DNA of 64,000 bases, taken from NCBI RefSeq assembly GCF_029407905.1, contig NC_073628.1:87106501-87170500 (forward strand), written 5' to 3'. The position numbers and the translations under genes are program-made. The notes under the pieces were generated by a model. That model searched no databases and was not told the origin of the DNA. It worked only from the letters and a program-made list of their open reading frames with translations. This document shows, one piece after another, positions 1 to 10,981 of this stretch; within the stretch, counting starts at the first letter, position 1, and every line of letters starts with the position of its first letter. This stretch comes from Bubalus kerabau (lineage: Eukaryota; Chordata; Mammalia; Artiodactyla; Bovidae).

Positions 1-475
1 ATATACAATGAAATATTACTTAGCCATAAAAAGAATAAAATAATGCCATTTGCAGCAATATTGATGGACCTAGAGATTATCATACTAAATAAAGTAAGTC
101 AGACAGAGAAATATAAATAGCATATGGTAGCACTTATATGTGGAATCTAAAAAAAAAATGGTACAGATGAACTTATTTATAAAAAAGAGACTCACATAGA
201 AAACAAGCTTATGGTTACCAAAGGGGAAAGAGGTGGGGAGGGGTAAATTTGGAATTTGAGATGAATAGATACATACTGCTATATATAATAGATAATCAAC
301 AAGGACCTACTATATAGCACAGGGAAATATATTCAATAGCTTGTAATAACCTATAATGGAAAAGAATCTGAAAAAAAGAATATATAATATATATATATAT
401 ATGTATCTGAATCACTTTACACCCAAAACACTGTAAATCAATTATACATCAATAAAAAGTAAAAATAAAAACTAG
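1..475 (+). mobile_element. L1 3' end (older mammalian/artiodactyl L1)
   Basis: It starts TACAATGAAATATTACTTAG and continues with phrases typical of L1 3' regions (GGACCTAGAGATTATCATAC, AAGTAAGTCAGACAGAG, TATGGTTACCAAAGGGG), ending in an A-rich tail ATCAATAAAAAGT. It includes an AT microsatellite near 385-405. The element runs off the left edge. Confidence 0.8.
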
Positions 476-671
476 GCACATCTTTCCTAGGCTGAATGAG
501 ACTCTTCCCTGTTGTAGCTAAAGCATATTTCTTCCATGGAAATGGTAAGCAACTTGTTTGCATCCCTTTGATAACAGATAACCGCCTTTTAAATTACCAG
601 TAAGATTCTTTCCATGCCAAGCACCTGCAGCTCCTATAACTTTTCTCACTACTAGTAAAATTAATTTCCAT

Positions 672-845
672 TCTCCAAGTGCCTACTACGTGTCAGGCAC
701 TGTAGTAACTACTTTACATGAACTATTGCATTTAATCCTTCAATTGTCCTATGAAGTGGATGGCATTATTCCCATTTCATGATTAAGAAACTGAGGTTTA
801 GAGAGAAAAAGTGTTTTTCCCAGGCAGAGCAGGAAGTGCCAGACT
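672..845 (-). mobile_element. MIR SINE fragment
   Basis: GTGTCAGGCACTGTAGTAAC, TTAATCCTTCAATTGTCC and GATTAAGAAACTGAGG follow the reverse complement of the MIR core and 3' region. Confidence 0.75.
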
Positions 846-1207
846 GAAACAAATATCTGGCTTATGGCCAAGGAGGGTGGTATGGCTGGAGCAGAATGAG
901 TAGGGGAGAGAGGAGGAGGGTCAAGAGCTGAGGGGCAAGATCAGGGGGGGCTAGAGTCCATGCTAAAGCCTGTCCCTCCATGAAATGGAATGCACTGGAA
1001 AGTTTTAAGTAGTGGGGTGATTGAATTTAACTAGATCATTCTGGAAGCTCTATTAAGGATAGACTGTAGGGGATCAAGGACAGAAGCAGGGAGACCTGCT
1101 AGGAGTAATCCAAGCAAAGTAATCCAAGCAAAGGATGATAGTGGTTTGAAAAAGAGTGGCAGCAGTGGGGATATGGAAAATGGTTGGATTTTGGATATGC
1201 TTTGAAG

Positions 1208-1871
1208 GTTGTTGTTGTTCAGTCGATAAATCATGTCTGACTCTTTGCAACCCCATGGACTGCAGCACACCAGGCTTCCCTGTCCTTCACCATCTCCTGG
1301 AGCTTGCTCAAACTCATGTCAATGGAGTTGGTGATGCCATCCAACCATATCGTGTCCTCTGTCATCTCCTTCTCCTCCTGCCTTCAATCTTTTCCAGCAT
1401 CAGAGTCTTTTCCAGTGAGTCAGCTCCTTGCATCAGCTGGCCAAAATATTGGAGCTTCAGCCTCAGCATCAGTCCCTTCAATGAATATTCAGGATTGATT
1501 CCCTTCAGGATTGACTAGTTTGATCTCCTTGCTGTCCAAGGGACTCTCAAGAGTCTTCTCCAACACCACAGTTCAAAAGCATCAATTCTTTGGTGCTCAT
1601 CCTTCTTTATGGTCCAACTCTCACATCCATACACGACTACTGGAAAAACCATAGCTTTGGCTAGATGGACCTCTTTAGGCAAAAAATCTCTGCTTTTTAA
1701 TATGCTGTCTAAGTTTGTCATAGCTTTTCTTCCAAGGAGCAAGTGTCTTTTAATTTCATGGCTGCAGTCACCATCTGCAGTGATTTTGGAGCCCAAGAAA
1801 ATAAAGTCTGTCACTGTTTCCATTTTCCCCCCATCTATTTGCCATGAAGTGATGGGACTGGATGCCAAGGT
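1208..1871 (-). mobile_element. BovB LINE 3' fragment, 5'-truncated
   Basis: The left end is the reverse complement of the BovB 3' end (TTCAGTCGATAAATCATGTC...CCCATGGACTGCAGCACACC). The sequence continues through the 3' part of the reverse transcriptase ORF (GGACTCTCAAGAGTCTTCTC, CATCAATTCTTTGGTGCTCA) and stops near 1871. Its frames carry stops and are not functional. Confidence 0.9.
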
Positions 1872-2650
1872 ATAGTCAATGAGATTTGCTAACAGACTGA
1901 TATGTGATAGGGGACAAAGGAAGCAGTCTGGGATCATAGCAATGTCTTTGGTTTAAGCACCTAGAAGAATATATTTGCCTTGTGCCGAAACAGGGAAGAT
2001 GACTAGAATGGCTTGTGAGTGAATTGGGAACTCGTTAGGAGCCCATGAAGAGGTTCGGTCAAAATCCAAGTGAGTTTCAAGTAGCAGTTGGATAAATGGG
2101 TATGAAGTTCAGCAGAGAGGTTCTTGCTGAAGATTAAAAATTTGAGAGTCATTATACACATATTATTTAAAGCTCTAAAACTGTACAAGATTCTGTCAGA
2201 ATTGGTTATGGATACAAGAGAGAACAGGTCCAATACTGAGCCCTGGAGCATGCTGACATTTAAAGATGGTTATGAAAAAGCAGCAAAGGAACTTGAGAAA
2301 AGTGGCTAAAAAGCAGAAGGAGAGCTAGGAGAGCGTGGTGGTGTGGTGTCCTTGATGTCAAGACAGAGGTTCAAGAGGGAAGGAACATCAGCTGTGTCAC
2401 ATTTTGCTGATGGGTTGAGTACAAAGAGGGCTGATAGGTGACAGGAAACCATTGCTGACCTTGAGGGCTACTCAGGAGAGTGGTGGGAGTGAAAGCCTGG
2501 TTGTGGAGGATTCAAGGGAGAAAAGAGGAGGGACACCGGTGGTGTCAGAAAGACAGAAAGAATTTTGTTGTAAAGGAAAGAAGAGAAATAGGCTGGTAGC
2601 TGGAAGAGGCAGTGATAGAAGAAATAGAGATGTTTCCTTTTGAACATTTT

Positions 2651-2996
2651 GTTATTATTTATTTATTTATGGCTCCACTGGGTCTTTGTTGGGGTCGCAA
2701 AGAGTCGGACATGACTGAGCGACTGATCTGATCTGATCTGGGTCTTTGTTGCTGCACGTGGGCTTTCTATAGTTGCTGTTGGCAGGCTTCTCATTGCGGG
2801 GGCTTTGCTTGTTGCAGAGCACAGGCTCTAGGCTCTTTCTTGGGCTTCAGTAGCTGCAGCACGTGGGCTCAGTAGTTGTGGTGCCAGGTTCAGTTGCTCC
2901 GCAGCATGTGGAAATCTCCCGACCAGGGATCAAACTGTGTCCTCTGCATTGGCAGGTGGACTCCCAACCACTGGACTGTCAGGGAAGTCCAGAGAT
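2651..2996 (-). mobile_element. CHR-type tRNA-Glu SINE
   Basis: A T-rich (tail-derived) left end precedes GGGTCTTTGTTGCTGCACGTG, GCACAGGCTCTAGGCTC, GACCAGGGATCAAACTG and the head CAGGGAAGTCC in reverse orientation. It is split by the 47-bp insertion at 2691-2737. Confidence 0.85.
2691..2737 (+). mobile_element. 47-bp insertion of a BovB/SINE 3' end with target-site duplication
   Basis: GGGGTCGCAAAGAGTCGGAC, continuing to a GATCT repeat tail, is the 3' terminus shared by BovB and Bov-tA/A2. The 13-bp CTGGGTCTTTGTT occurs at 2678-2690 and again at 2738-2750, so this is an extremely 5'-truncated retrotransposition into the CHR SINE. Confidence 0.85.
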
Positions 2997-3357
2997 GTTT
3001 CTACGTTGATGGGAATGGTTCAAGAGAGAGAAGATGTGATGGTGCAGGAGAGAGAAGACATGGGCTGAAGCAACTTCCTTGAGTGGGTGAAAGGTGTTTT
3101 GAACCCATAGACTGGGGGCTTGGTCAGAGCAGGATGGTTCACCATAGTAACAGGGGAGAAGGCTGAGTGTGCAGACACAGGTGCAGGGGGTGGGGTGTGG
3201 GGAGTGTGTAGGAGGTCTTTTCTGATGGCTTCTATTTGCTTGGTGACATAGGCAGCAAGGTTGCTGAGAAGGAGCTTGGGGAGGAGGTATTGAACATTTG
3301 GAGAATGAAGAGAAGGTATAAAATCTGGGAGTGGCAGAGAGAATGGACTAGTAAGTA

Positions 3358-3428
3358 TTGGGTTAGTCAAAATATTCGTTCTGTAAGATATTATGGAAAA
3401 CCTGAAATGCATTTTTTTACCAACTCAA
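3358..3428 (+). mobile_element. mariner-type MITE, 71 bp
   Basis: The termini TTGGGTTAGTCAAAA and (reverse) TTGAGTTGGTAAAAA form imperfect inverted repeats. The interior has the GTAAGATATTATGGAAAA centre typical of ruminant mariner derivatives. TA flanks it at 3356-3357 and 3429-3430, the mariner target duplication. Confidence 0.8.
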
Positions 3429-3451
3429 TATATTAATAGTATGTTTGTAGG

Positions 3452-3738
3452 GCATCATCAATCCTGACTAGTCATTGGAAGGACTGATGATGAAGCTCCA
3501 ATACTTTGGCCACCTGATGCAAAGAGCTGACTTATTGGAAAAGACCCTGATGCTGGGAAAGATTGAGGGCAGGGTGAGAAGAGGGAGACAGAGGATGAGA
3601 TGGTTGGATGGCATCACCGACTTAATGGACATGAGTTCAAGCAAGCTCTGCGAGATAGTGAAGGACAGGGAAGCCTGGTGTGCTGCAGTTCATGGGGTTG
3701 CAAAGAGTCAGACATGACTTAGTGATGGAACAACAGGG
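3452..3738 (+). mobile_element. BovB LINE 3' fragment
   Basis: GGAAGGACTGATGATGAAGC, GACCCTGATGCTGGGAAAGA, GGATGGCATCACCGACTTAA and the 3' end GTTGCAAAGAGTCAGACATG are BovB 3' sequence in plus orientation. It is strongly 5'-truncated. Confidence 0.9.
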
Positions 3739-3794
3739 CACATTCTGGTCCCACTTGACTATCATGAATTTAAAGGGTGACTAGAGAGTGTGAT

Positions 3795-4066
3795 GGAGAA
3801 GGCAATGGCACCCCACTCCAATACTCTTGCCTGGAAAATCCCATGGGTGGAGGAGCCTGGTGGGCTGCAGTCCATGGGGTTGCTAAGAGTCGGACACGAC
3901 TGAGCGACTTCACTTTCACTTTTCACTTTCATGCACTGGAGAAGGAAATGGCAACCCACTCCGGTGTTCTTGCCTGGAGAATCCCAGGGACGGGGGAGCT
4001 TGGTGGGCTGCCGTCTATGGGGTCGCACAGAGTCGAACACGACTGAAGTGACTTAGCAGCAACATC
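3795..4066 (+). mobile_element. BovA2 SINE, dimeric, with target-site duplication
   Basis: Two Bov-A monomers are joined by ACTTTCACTTTTCACTTTC, and the element ends ACTTAGCAGC. The 12-bp AGAGAGTGTGAT at 3783-3794 and 4067-4078 delimits the insertion into the ancient repeat. Confidence 0.95.
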
Positions 4067-4649
4067 AGAGAGTGTGATTGGGTGCTTTTGTCCAGTCATT
4101 GGGAGGTGCAGGCCCAGAGCTGGTGGAGAGTTAAATTAACCACAGTTATGATTTCATAAGAAGGCCTTAAATTAAGAGAGGAGCAAAGCAGTGAAGGCAT
4201 GAGCGAGTGATCATACTGAATAGTTATAGAAGCCGGTGAATAAGGAGAGAGGAGGGGACATGAAGAAGCTGGGGGCAGGGAGGTCTGTAGGTTGTAGGAT
4301 GGTAGGTCTCAGTGGGGTCGTGGGGTTGCTGGAACTGGGATATTGATAGAGTTAGTGGGGCGGAGAGGAGAGCAGTCTGAGAGTGAGATACAGACAGGAT
4401 GCAGTGGTAGGTGATGACAAGGTTAAGGGCCTGACATGCTGTAATTAGACAGGAAGGGAGGAGGTCCAGGGCCTGGAAGCACAGAGCTCCTCTCTCTGCC
4501 TTGTCTTCTTGTCTCCTGCACCATGGAGCCATCTCTGTAAGTTTCTGTGCTCTTTGCCATGAAAGAAAGTATCCATGCCCTGACTGTGTCTGTTAGCAAC
4601 CCACCATCCATCACTCCTTCTGCCTGCTGTGACGACCGTGCAGCCTGTA

Positions 4650-4835
4650 GTCCATCAAGATGATGAGGGACTTGATTTACTTAACTTGGTAGTATGGTGC
4701 TTGGGCCTTGGGAAGTCACTTAACCTCTCATGCTTAAGTTTTCTGGCCTGCAGAAATTGGGAATCACTTCTATTTTTCTACAAAGTTGCTGAGATGATCC
4801 AATGAGATAATTATAAAAATGTTTTGAAGCTAAAA
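4650..4835 (+). mobile_element. MIR SINE fragment
   Basis: CTTGGGAAGTCACTTAACCTC, a diverged GTTTTCTGGCCTGCAGAAATTGG and GAGATGATCCAATGAGATAA follow the MIR core and 3' part. Confidence 0.7.
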
Positions 4836-4839
4836 AAAA

Positions 4840-5888
4840 AAATCACCTAGTGTTTTATCTTTGTAGAAATAACAGCAAACGAGGGCAAAAAAATCTGAGA
4901 TGGAGGGAAAGTGAGTATGAATTACATGCTGGATGGAAAAGGGCCCTAAATAACGTAAGTCTTCAAGGAGCCAGCCATCCTAGACTGGATCCCCATAAAA
5001 ATCAAATTGGGAAGAAATAAAGAAAAGAAGTTAAAGTTCACTGCTGAAAAACCATGTTTTTCCCTGGCCCTGTGGGAAGAGAAGAGGGTTATTATTTTAG
5101 TGTGGGAATAGGAATATAATTCAGTTTTTCCCAATCAGAGCTTTTTGATGTGTTACCATGATTCATAGGCTATGACTCACATATTAAAATTCTCTCTAGT
5201 ATATTACTAATAGTTTATGTTCCCTAAAAAAAGAGATATGTTGAAGCAGAGGGATTACATAATTATTTTCTTTTCAGCCCATACCTTGGATTTATCTGAC
5301 ATGATAATTTCAGGAAGAGAAACTTTCTCTAGTTCCTGCTGGGAGAAGAACCTCATTATATTCTCCAGTAACCACATCTTTAAAATGCTTGTTAAAATCA
5401 GCCTCAGTACTGTTAGTATTATCCTTTGTAACGTACTATGTAAGAAATTATTTTTCTAAGGCTAGGAAAAAGGTTAAATTGGGATCCCCCACCCCAAATT
5501 TATTCACTGTTAAATCACTGTCAGTACTTAAATACATTTATTATGTATTTTTGAATTATTTTTTGTCATTGTGAATTATGATTATCAAGATTTAAAAATC
5601 CGTTAAGTTCATCAAAATGCAATTACGTGCACTACTCTACTACCTTCATTCAAGTCATCAAAAGATTCAATCAAATATAATACAAGTAACAAGCCAAGCA
5701 TAATAAAGCTATTTAAAATACATTTCATTTATTCTATTTTATTGAAGACAAGCATACCTAATTGAAAATACTCTAATCTGGTAGATTCAAGACCTATTGA
5801 TGACTTGAACCTTTTTTAGATTCTATTTAAATGCTGTTGAGTGGAAAGTTACAAACTTCCTGAAGAATAAAAGGGTTTATCTTCTATT
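4840..5888. other. A+T-rich stretch with no recognisable gene or repeat
   Basis: Short frames in this stretch (up to about 80 codons) have no recognisable domain. I see nothing to annotate. Confidence 0.6.
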
Positions 5889-5889
5889 T

Positions 5890-6002
5890 GGGCTTCCCTG
5901 GTGGCTCAGATGATAAAGAATCTGCCTGCAATGCAGGATACCTGGGATCAATCCCTTGGTTGGGAAGATCGTCTGGAGGAAGAAATGGCTACCTCAAACT
6001 AC
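5890..6002 (+). mobile_element. Bov-tA SINE, 3'-shortened
   Basis: GGGCTTCCCTGGTGGCTCAG, GATAAAGAATCTGCCTGCAA and GTTGGGAAGATCGTCTGG are the tRNA-derived head and start of the A part. The copy stops after AAATGGCTACC. Confidence 0.85.
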
Positions 6003-6959
6003 CTTGCCTTCTTAGGCCAGACCCACATTGGGCTTCTCAGGATGTTGAAATAACAACAACAATGATGAATATGTATCAGTCATCAGAGTAACTATAATGA
6101 CTTCAGCACTTTGTATATTTAAAATCCATCCCACAACACTCAACTTTGAGGAAACAGCCTTGGAGAAGTTTAAATAATGTGACGAAGGCCAGTCAGCTCA
6201 TGGGTGGCTGTACAGTCCCACACCAGGTTAGACTTTTCCCAGCATTGACATGATGCCTAAGTAAATACTCTACCAAATGAAAAGAGAAACTCAATTTAAG
6301 AATTTTAACAAGGCACTTGATTCAGGCCAGCATTTTAATTTGGAGGCCAAGCAGTTTAGCTTGGCTCTCTGCCTTGGTTAACCTAACCAGTCAATTTTTT
6401 ATCTCCCTGGGTGCCTCTGGATTTGAGTCTCAAAGAATATGCACTTGGAAGAATTAAGAGGAAAAAAAATTTCTTCAGACAATATGCCTTCAAAAAAATC
6501 ATCCAAAGCTCATTTGTGCTGTGGCTTTCCCCAGAGCCAGATATGAATCGGGTTTTAAATCAATTTCTTTCTGCCCAGAAATTTCAAAGCAAGAATGTTC
6601 AGAAGGAGACTCTGGGGGAGCAGGACAGAAACAAAAATGGAAGAAAACTTGGCTGCATGATGTTAACTCAGTGTGGTCAGTTTTGCCTAGATTTTGCAGC
6701 TGTGGCCTCATATGACGGGACTGGGTCCTGTATTTTTGGCAGTAGCGTGAGGGTCCGCTGGCCAAGGTGCGCCTTGTCCTTCCTGTCAGGAACTCCACAT
6801 GAGGCAAAAGAGATGCTCCTCAACCCAACTGGGCTTTATTTTAAGGGAATCAAAGCAGGGACTGTAGGATTCTGTTCCCCATCCAGGAATCTGAGAGGCT
6901 GAAAGATACCAGCCAAGAAAACATGTTATCTCCCAGAGATAATACTTCCCTGATAGTAT
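6003..6959. other. no recognisable gene; weak MIR-like trace near 6100-6240
   Basis: A frame at 6411-6902 (163 codons) shows no family signature and overlaps a minus-strand frame of similar length. I regard both as chance. The 6150-6230 segment faintly resembles a reversed MIR (GAGGAAACAGCCTTGGAGAAG). Confidence 0.5.
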
Positions 6960-7264
6960 TGGGCTTCCCTGATATCTTAGTAAAGAATCCGCCTGCAATT
7001 CAGGAGACCCTGGTTTGATTCCTGGGTTGAGAAGATTCATTGGAGAAGGAATAGGCTTCCCACTCTAATATTTTTGGGCTTTCCCGGTGGCTCAGCTGGT
7101 AAAGAATATGCCTGCAATGCAGAAGACCTGAGTTTGATCCCTGGGTTGGGAAGATCCCCTGGAGAAGGGAAAGGCTACCCACTCCAGTATTCTGGCCTGG
7201 AGAATTCCATGGACTGTATAGTCCATGGGGTCACAGACAGTCAGACACAACTGAACGACTTTCA
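6960..7264 (+). mobile_element. two Bov-tA SINE copies in tandem
   Basis: A truncated Bov-tA (6960 to about 7075) is followed directly by a full-length one (about 7076-7264). Each begins with GGGCTT(T/C)CC and a CTCAG/CTTAG-GTAAAGAAT head. The second ends GTCAGACACAACTGAACGAC. Confidence 0.85.
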
Positions 7265-7335
7265 CTATCTCCTAGAACATTTCAACAGATGTTCCCAATA
7301 GACCAAGTACCCCCCCTCCCCCACCGCCTAATTTT

Positions 7336-7570
7336 TAAAATCCATGGAATTGGAGTATAGCATACATTCAGAAAAGGATATAAATCCCAAGTATATAGCT
7401 CAGCAAATGTTCACAACATGAGATACCTGTGTAACCACCATCAACTCAGGAAGTAAGACACTGCTGCTAACCAGAAGCCCCTCCGCAGCAGCCCCTCTCC
7501 TGACCATTTACAGAATGGATCAGCTTTGTCTGTTTTCACCTCACGTAATTGGAATACATTGTTAGACTCA
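7336..7570 (-). mobile_element. old L1 fragment (3' region)
   Basis: TAACCACCATCAACTCAGGAAG, AACCAGAAGCCCCTCCGC and GCTTTGTCTGTTTTCACCTC match a known L1 3' region read in reverse orientation. It is diverged. Confidence 0.5.
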
Positions 7571-8263
7571 GTGATGGTTACTTTTATGTGCTGACTTGAT
7601 GGGCCATGAGGTCTCCATACATTTGGTCAAACATTATTCTGGGTGTGTCTGTGAGGATGTTTTTGGACGAAATGAACTTTTGCGTCCATAGATGGACTAA
7701 AGCAGGTTGCCCTCCTGCATGTGGATGAGCCCATCCAGCCCAGTGAAGGCCTGAAAAGAACAAAAGTCTGAGTGAGCAGAACTCCTCCTGCCTGTCTTAA
7801 AAAAAAAATTAATTACTTTTTGACTGTATCAGGTCTTAGTTGAGGCACGCAGGATCTTAGTTGCAGCACTCGGGCTCAGTAGTTGCTGCACACAATCTTA
7901 GTTGCCCCAAGGAACGGTGAATCTCAGTTCCCAGACCAAGGATCAATCCTGTGTCCCGTGCATTAGAAGGTGGATTCTCAACCACTGAACTGCTAGGGAA
8001 GTCCCTTACCTGGCTGTCTTGAGCTGAGACTCAAAGTTTTTCCTGTCTTTGGACTTGAACTCAAACATGGGCTCTTCCAGATCTCCAGCCTAGCAGTCTT
8101 GGGCTGGAACTTACACCTTCAGCAATCCTGGATCTCCAGCTCACCGACCACAGATCTTGAGACTTTTCAGTTTCCACAACTGTGTGAATCAATTCCTTAT
8201 AACAAATCACTATATCAATACTTAATTGGTTCTACTTCTCTAAAAAACTCTAATACATACCCT
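7571..8263 (+). mobile_element. mammalian LTR-like repeat, interrupted by a CHR SINE
   Basis: TGATGGTTACTTTTATGTGC, ACATTATTCTGGGTGTGTCT, GATCTTGAGACTTTTCAGTTTCC, CCTTATAACAAATCAC and GTTCTACTTCTCTAAAAAAC are successive parts of a widespread mammalian repeat with TG...CA-type ends. I cannot name the subfamily. The SINE at 7799-8004 splits it. Confidence 0.65.
7799..8004 (-). mobile_element. CHR-type tRNA-Glu SINE
   Basis: A reversed A-rich tail (AATTAATTAC) precedes CAGGATCTTAGTTGCAGC, CCAGACCAAGGATCAATCC and CTAGGGAAGTCCC. Flanking CTGTCTT copies (about 7792-7798 and after 8010) suggest the target duplication. Confidence 0.85.
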
Positions 8264-9275
8264 GCTTGCTTTTGCAGTATTTTAACTTAATGTAATGAGC
8301 AAAGTCTGTGTTAATTAACAAACGAGCTGAGTATGTGGAATGCTTATCTAGCATCTGTCAAGTCTTATCAACAAAAAGCTTATTTTTCCTATTGTATTTT
8401 TTAATTATAATTTTGGTGAGATGGAGGTTTCCAGAGGACTGTACATCTTATTTTCAGTCTAGCTGAAAATTCACGCCTCTCCAAATGAGGACAGTTATAA
8501 ATGATGGAACCAGTAGGTGTGAAATTCCACTTGGACCCTTGATGCACAGGGTTGAAAACCTGGATCCAAGCCAGTCATCAGAGCTGTGCTGTCTGAATGG
8601 ATGATTTACCTAATCTGTAGGTGAATGAGAAAACAAACCCAGTTCAAAGTAGCAAAGTGAATTTTATCCCATGAAGACTTATGACTGTGGTCCTATATAC
8701 AGAGCCCCACTTGGCTTTCACTTTAATACATCCTTGATAGTCAATAGGGGTTAGAGGAGCAGGGAGAAAGCTACATCTGGGTTTGGGGTGCCTTGTCCCC
8801 ATTGGTCAATTGGTCAATCATTTGTTGGAATATGATCCAGATGCTAGTCAAGGCCTCCCTGTCCATCTGCCTCCTGCATTCATATAGTGTCACGTTATCC
8901 TTGGTATAAAACTTGGTCCCTTCACTGGGTTCCAATGGAAATCCATCTGTACCAACAATTTTGTGAGTTTTAATGGAATTCTACTGCAGGTTTTGGAGTA
9001 GAGGGCTCATGGTAATACAATGGACAGAGCCCTTGTCTTGTTCCCCTCCTCTGCTTTGCTTTTCCTCTTTCTCAGAAGCTCCATAAATTACTCTTCTGAT
9101 CTTAGGGGTAGTAATTTAACAAACATTTTGTGTTTCTTGAGAATGCCCTGCTCAGAATCAGAGCAAGGCGGCGCTTGGTGTGGGTTAAAAGTGCTCTTGG
9201 TTCTAGACGTGCGTCTGTCCCTCAGCAGTCTGGCCTCCTCTCCCACTGTCATCCTCTCCTCTTGTCTTTTTTTCT
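8264..9275. other. unassigned sequence around direct-repeat copy A
   Basis: Apart from copy A no gene or named repeat is recognised. The short frames at 9020-9324 run into the L1 tail at 9276 and have no domain. Confidence 0.5.
8662..8781. repeat. local direct repeat, copy A
   Basis: This 120-bp segment recurs at 9631-9750 with 12 mismatches by my count and no gaps. It runs from TTTTATCCCATGAAGACTTA to GAGAAAGCTACATCTGGG. The flanks are unrelated. The family is not recognised. Confidence 0.85.
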
Positions 9276-9400
9276 TTTAACTTTTTATTTTGTATTGGGG
9301 TATTGCCAGTTTACAATGTTGTAATAGTTTCTGGTGAACAGCAAACAAACTCAACCATGCATACACAGGTATCTATTCTGCTTCAAATCCTCTCGTCTTC
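9276..9400 (-). mobile_element. artiodactyl L1 3' end
   Basis: CTTTTTATTTTGTATTGGGG, TTTACAATGTTGTAATAGTT and TGGTGAACAGCAAACAAACTC are the reversed 3' end of an artiodactyl L1, also seen in plus orientation at 61263-61575. Confidence 0.7.
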
Positions 9401-9630
9401 TGTGTTAATTCCTGTTGTGATGTCCCCACACTCCACCACCACCGTGGCTTCCTGAAGCTCCGCCTAGAAGAGGCTCCTAGACAAATACAACATTGCCAAC
9501 CAACTGGACTTCAATTAAAAAAAATTTTTTTTTTTAATTACAAAAATTTTTAAAAACAGGCTCCTAATGCCCCAGCTAATAAATAATAAATGAGTTGGTT
9601 CTGCTGTCCTGGAGGGAAATCTTCTCTAAG

Positions 9631-9750
9631 TTTTATCCAATGGAGACTTATGACTGTGGTCCTACATACAGAGCCCCACTTGGATTTCACGTTAATGCAT
9701 CCTTGATAGACAACAGGGGATGGAGGAGTGGGGAGAAAGCTACATCTGGG
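9631..9750. repeat. local direct repeat, copy B
   Basis: This is the partner of 8662-8781, same orientation, offset 969 bp, about 90% identical. It could be a local duplication or two fragments of one dispersed repeat such as an LTR. Confidence 0.85.
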
Positions 9751-9759
9751 GTAGAACCT

Positions 9760-10660
9760 GGAATTGCTTGCTTCCTTAGAAGGGATTCCTAACAGGGGGG
9801 ACTATGAAAAGGTTTCAGGAAGTTCATGGACCTAGGAAGTTACCAACCTCCAAATGAAATCCGGCATTTCCCTCTGTTACAAACACAGCAACAAACCACA
9901 GCAGCACCAGCCGTCCCCTTGACTCTGTCACCAGCAGAAACCACAGGTAGTCTCTATCACACCCCGATGCTTGCGGTATCAGGGATTACTGTCTGTTCTC
10001 ATCACTTTCACAATTTTGATAGTTGCAGTAGAACTTCTGCTCGATCTTGCTATTAATTATGCTAATAATGAAGCAAGTAGATGATCACAAATTTTTTAAA
10101 CATTTGATTTGTTTCCTTTATAATCCTATGCAATTTACTTTTAACACATGTAGAAACAACATTCTTATAAGAGGCCTATAGACTTCACCAGACTGCCAAA
10201 TGAGTCCATGGCACAGAAAAAGTTAAGAAACCCCAACATATTCTCAGTTTGGGTCTAAGCTGTGTTCCTTTGCATGGAGATGCTGCATAGAGTTCACCAT
10301 AAATATGACTCACGCATCAAAGAACTGCCAAAACATGGGACTCAATAGAACATGGTTGCCTGGAAACTAAAGCCTGATAAGATTGTTACTTTTTTCTTTT
10401 TTTAAGGAAAGAAAGCATCCATGCCTATAGCAGGCTGACACTTGGTCTTCTTGCTCCCAGGTACCTCCAAAAACCACCCCTAGAATCTCCAGCTCCTACC
10501 AGAGGTCAGAGGGTGCGCCTCCCCTCACTTCCTGACTTGCGTTCTCTTTCACCCCTGGTCTGTGGCTTGTGTGGGTGGTGAGGGTGGGGAGCAGTATACT
10601 TTGAAATAATTAAAATAATCCTCCTTGTTCTCAAATATTCATTAAGTACTTCCTACAGAC
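9760..10660. other. no recognisable gene or repeat
   Basis: Unique-looking sequence. Frames are short and without motifs. Confidence 0.5.
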
Positions 10661-10665
10661 AGGAC

Positions 10666-10864
10666 TTTGGGGCTTCCTTGGTGGCTTAGTGGTAAAGAAG
10701 CTGCCTGACAATGCAAGGGACACGGGTTCGATCCCTGGGTCAGGAAGATCCCCTGGAGAAGGAAATGGCAACCCACTCCAGTATGCTTGCCTGGAAAATC
10801 ACAAGGACAGAGGAGCCTGGCAGGTTACAGTCCATGAGGTCACAGACTGAGTGACTAAATAACA
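10666..10864 (+). mobile_element. Bov-tA SINE with target-site duplication
   Basis: The tRNA-derived head includes an intact-looking B box (GGTTCGATCCC), then the A part follows with ACCCACTCCAGTATGCTTGC. ACAGACAGGAC at 10655-10665 and 10865-10875 is the target duplication. Confidence 0.95.
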
Positions 10865-10981
10865 ACAGACAGGACCATGTGTTCGGTGTGAATGTATCAC
10901 AATGAACCTCTGTTTCCCCATGAACTCATAATAATGTCTCACATCTTATTGCACCTAACAAAGTACTTTCAAGGTGGTGGG

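Larger units (their letters stand above)
1020..4640 (+). repeat. ancient mammalian interspersed repeat, family not assigned, broken by younger inserts
   Basis: Segments at about 1020-1207, 1872-2643, 2997-3355, 3739-3794 and 4079-4640 read as one continuous old sequence. Typical phrases are GAGCCCTGGAGCATGCTGACATT, AATTTTGTTGTAAAGGAAAG and CCATAGTAACAGGGGAGAAGGC, and they recur widely in mammalian genomes in my memory. The gaps are filled by BovB, CHR, mariner and BovA2 elements, listed separately. No coding frame of interest is seen. Confidence 0.5.

Noticed and set aside
6411..6902. 163-codon plus-strand frame
   Set aside because: No recognisable domain, no CpG island, poly(A) signal or splice context, and a competing minus-strand frame of similar length overlaps it. 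Treated as chance.
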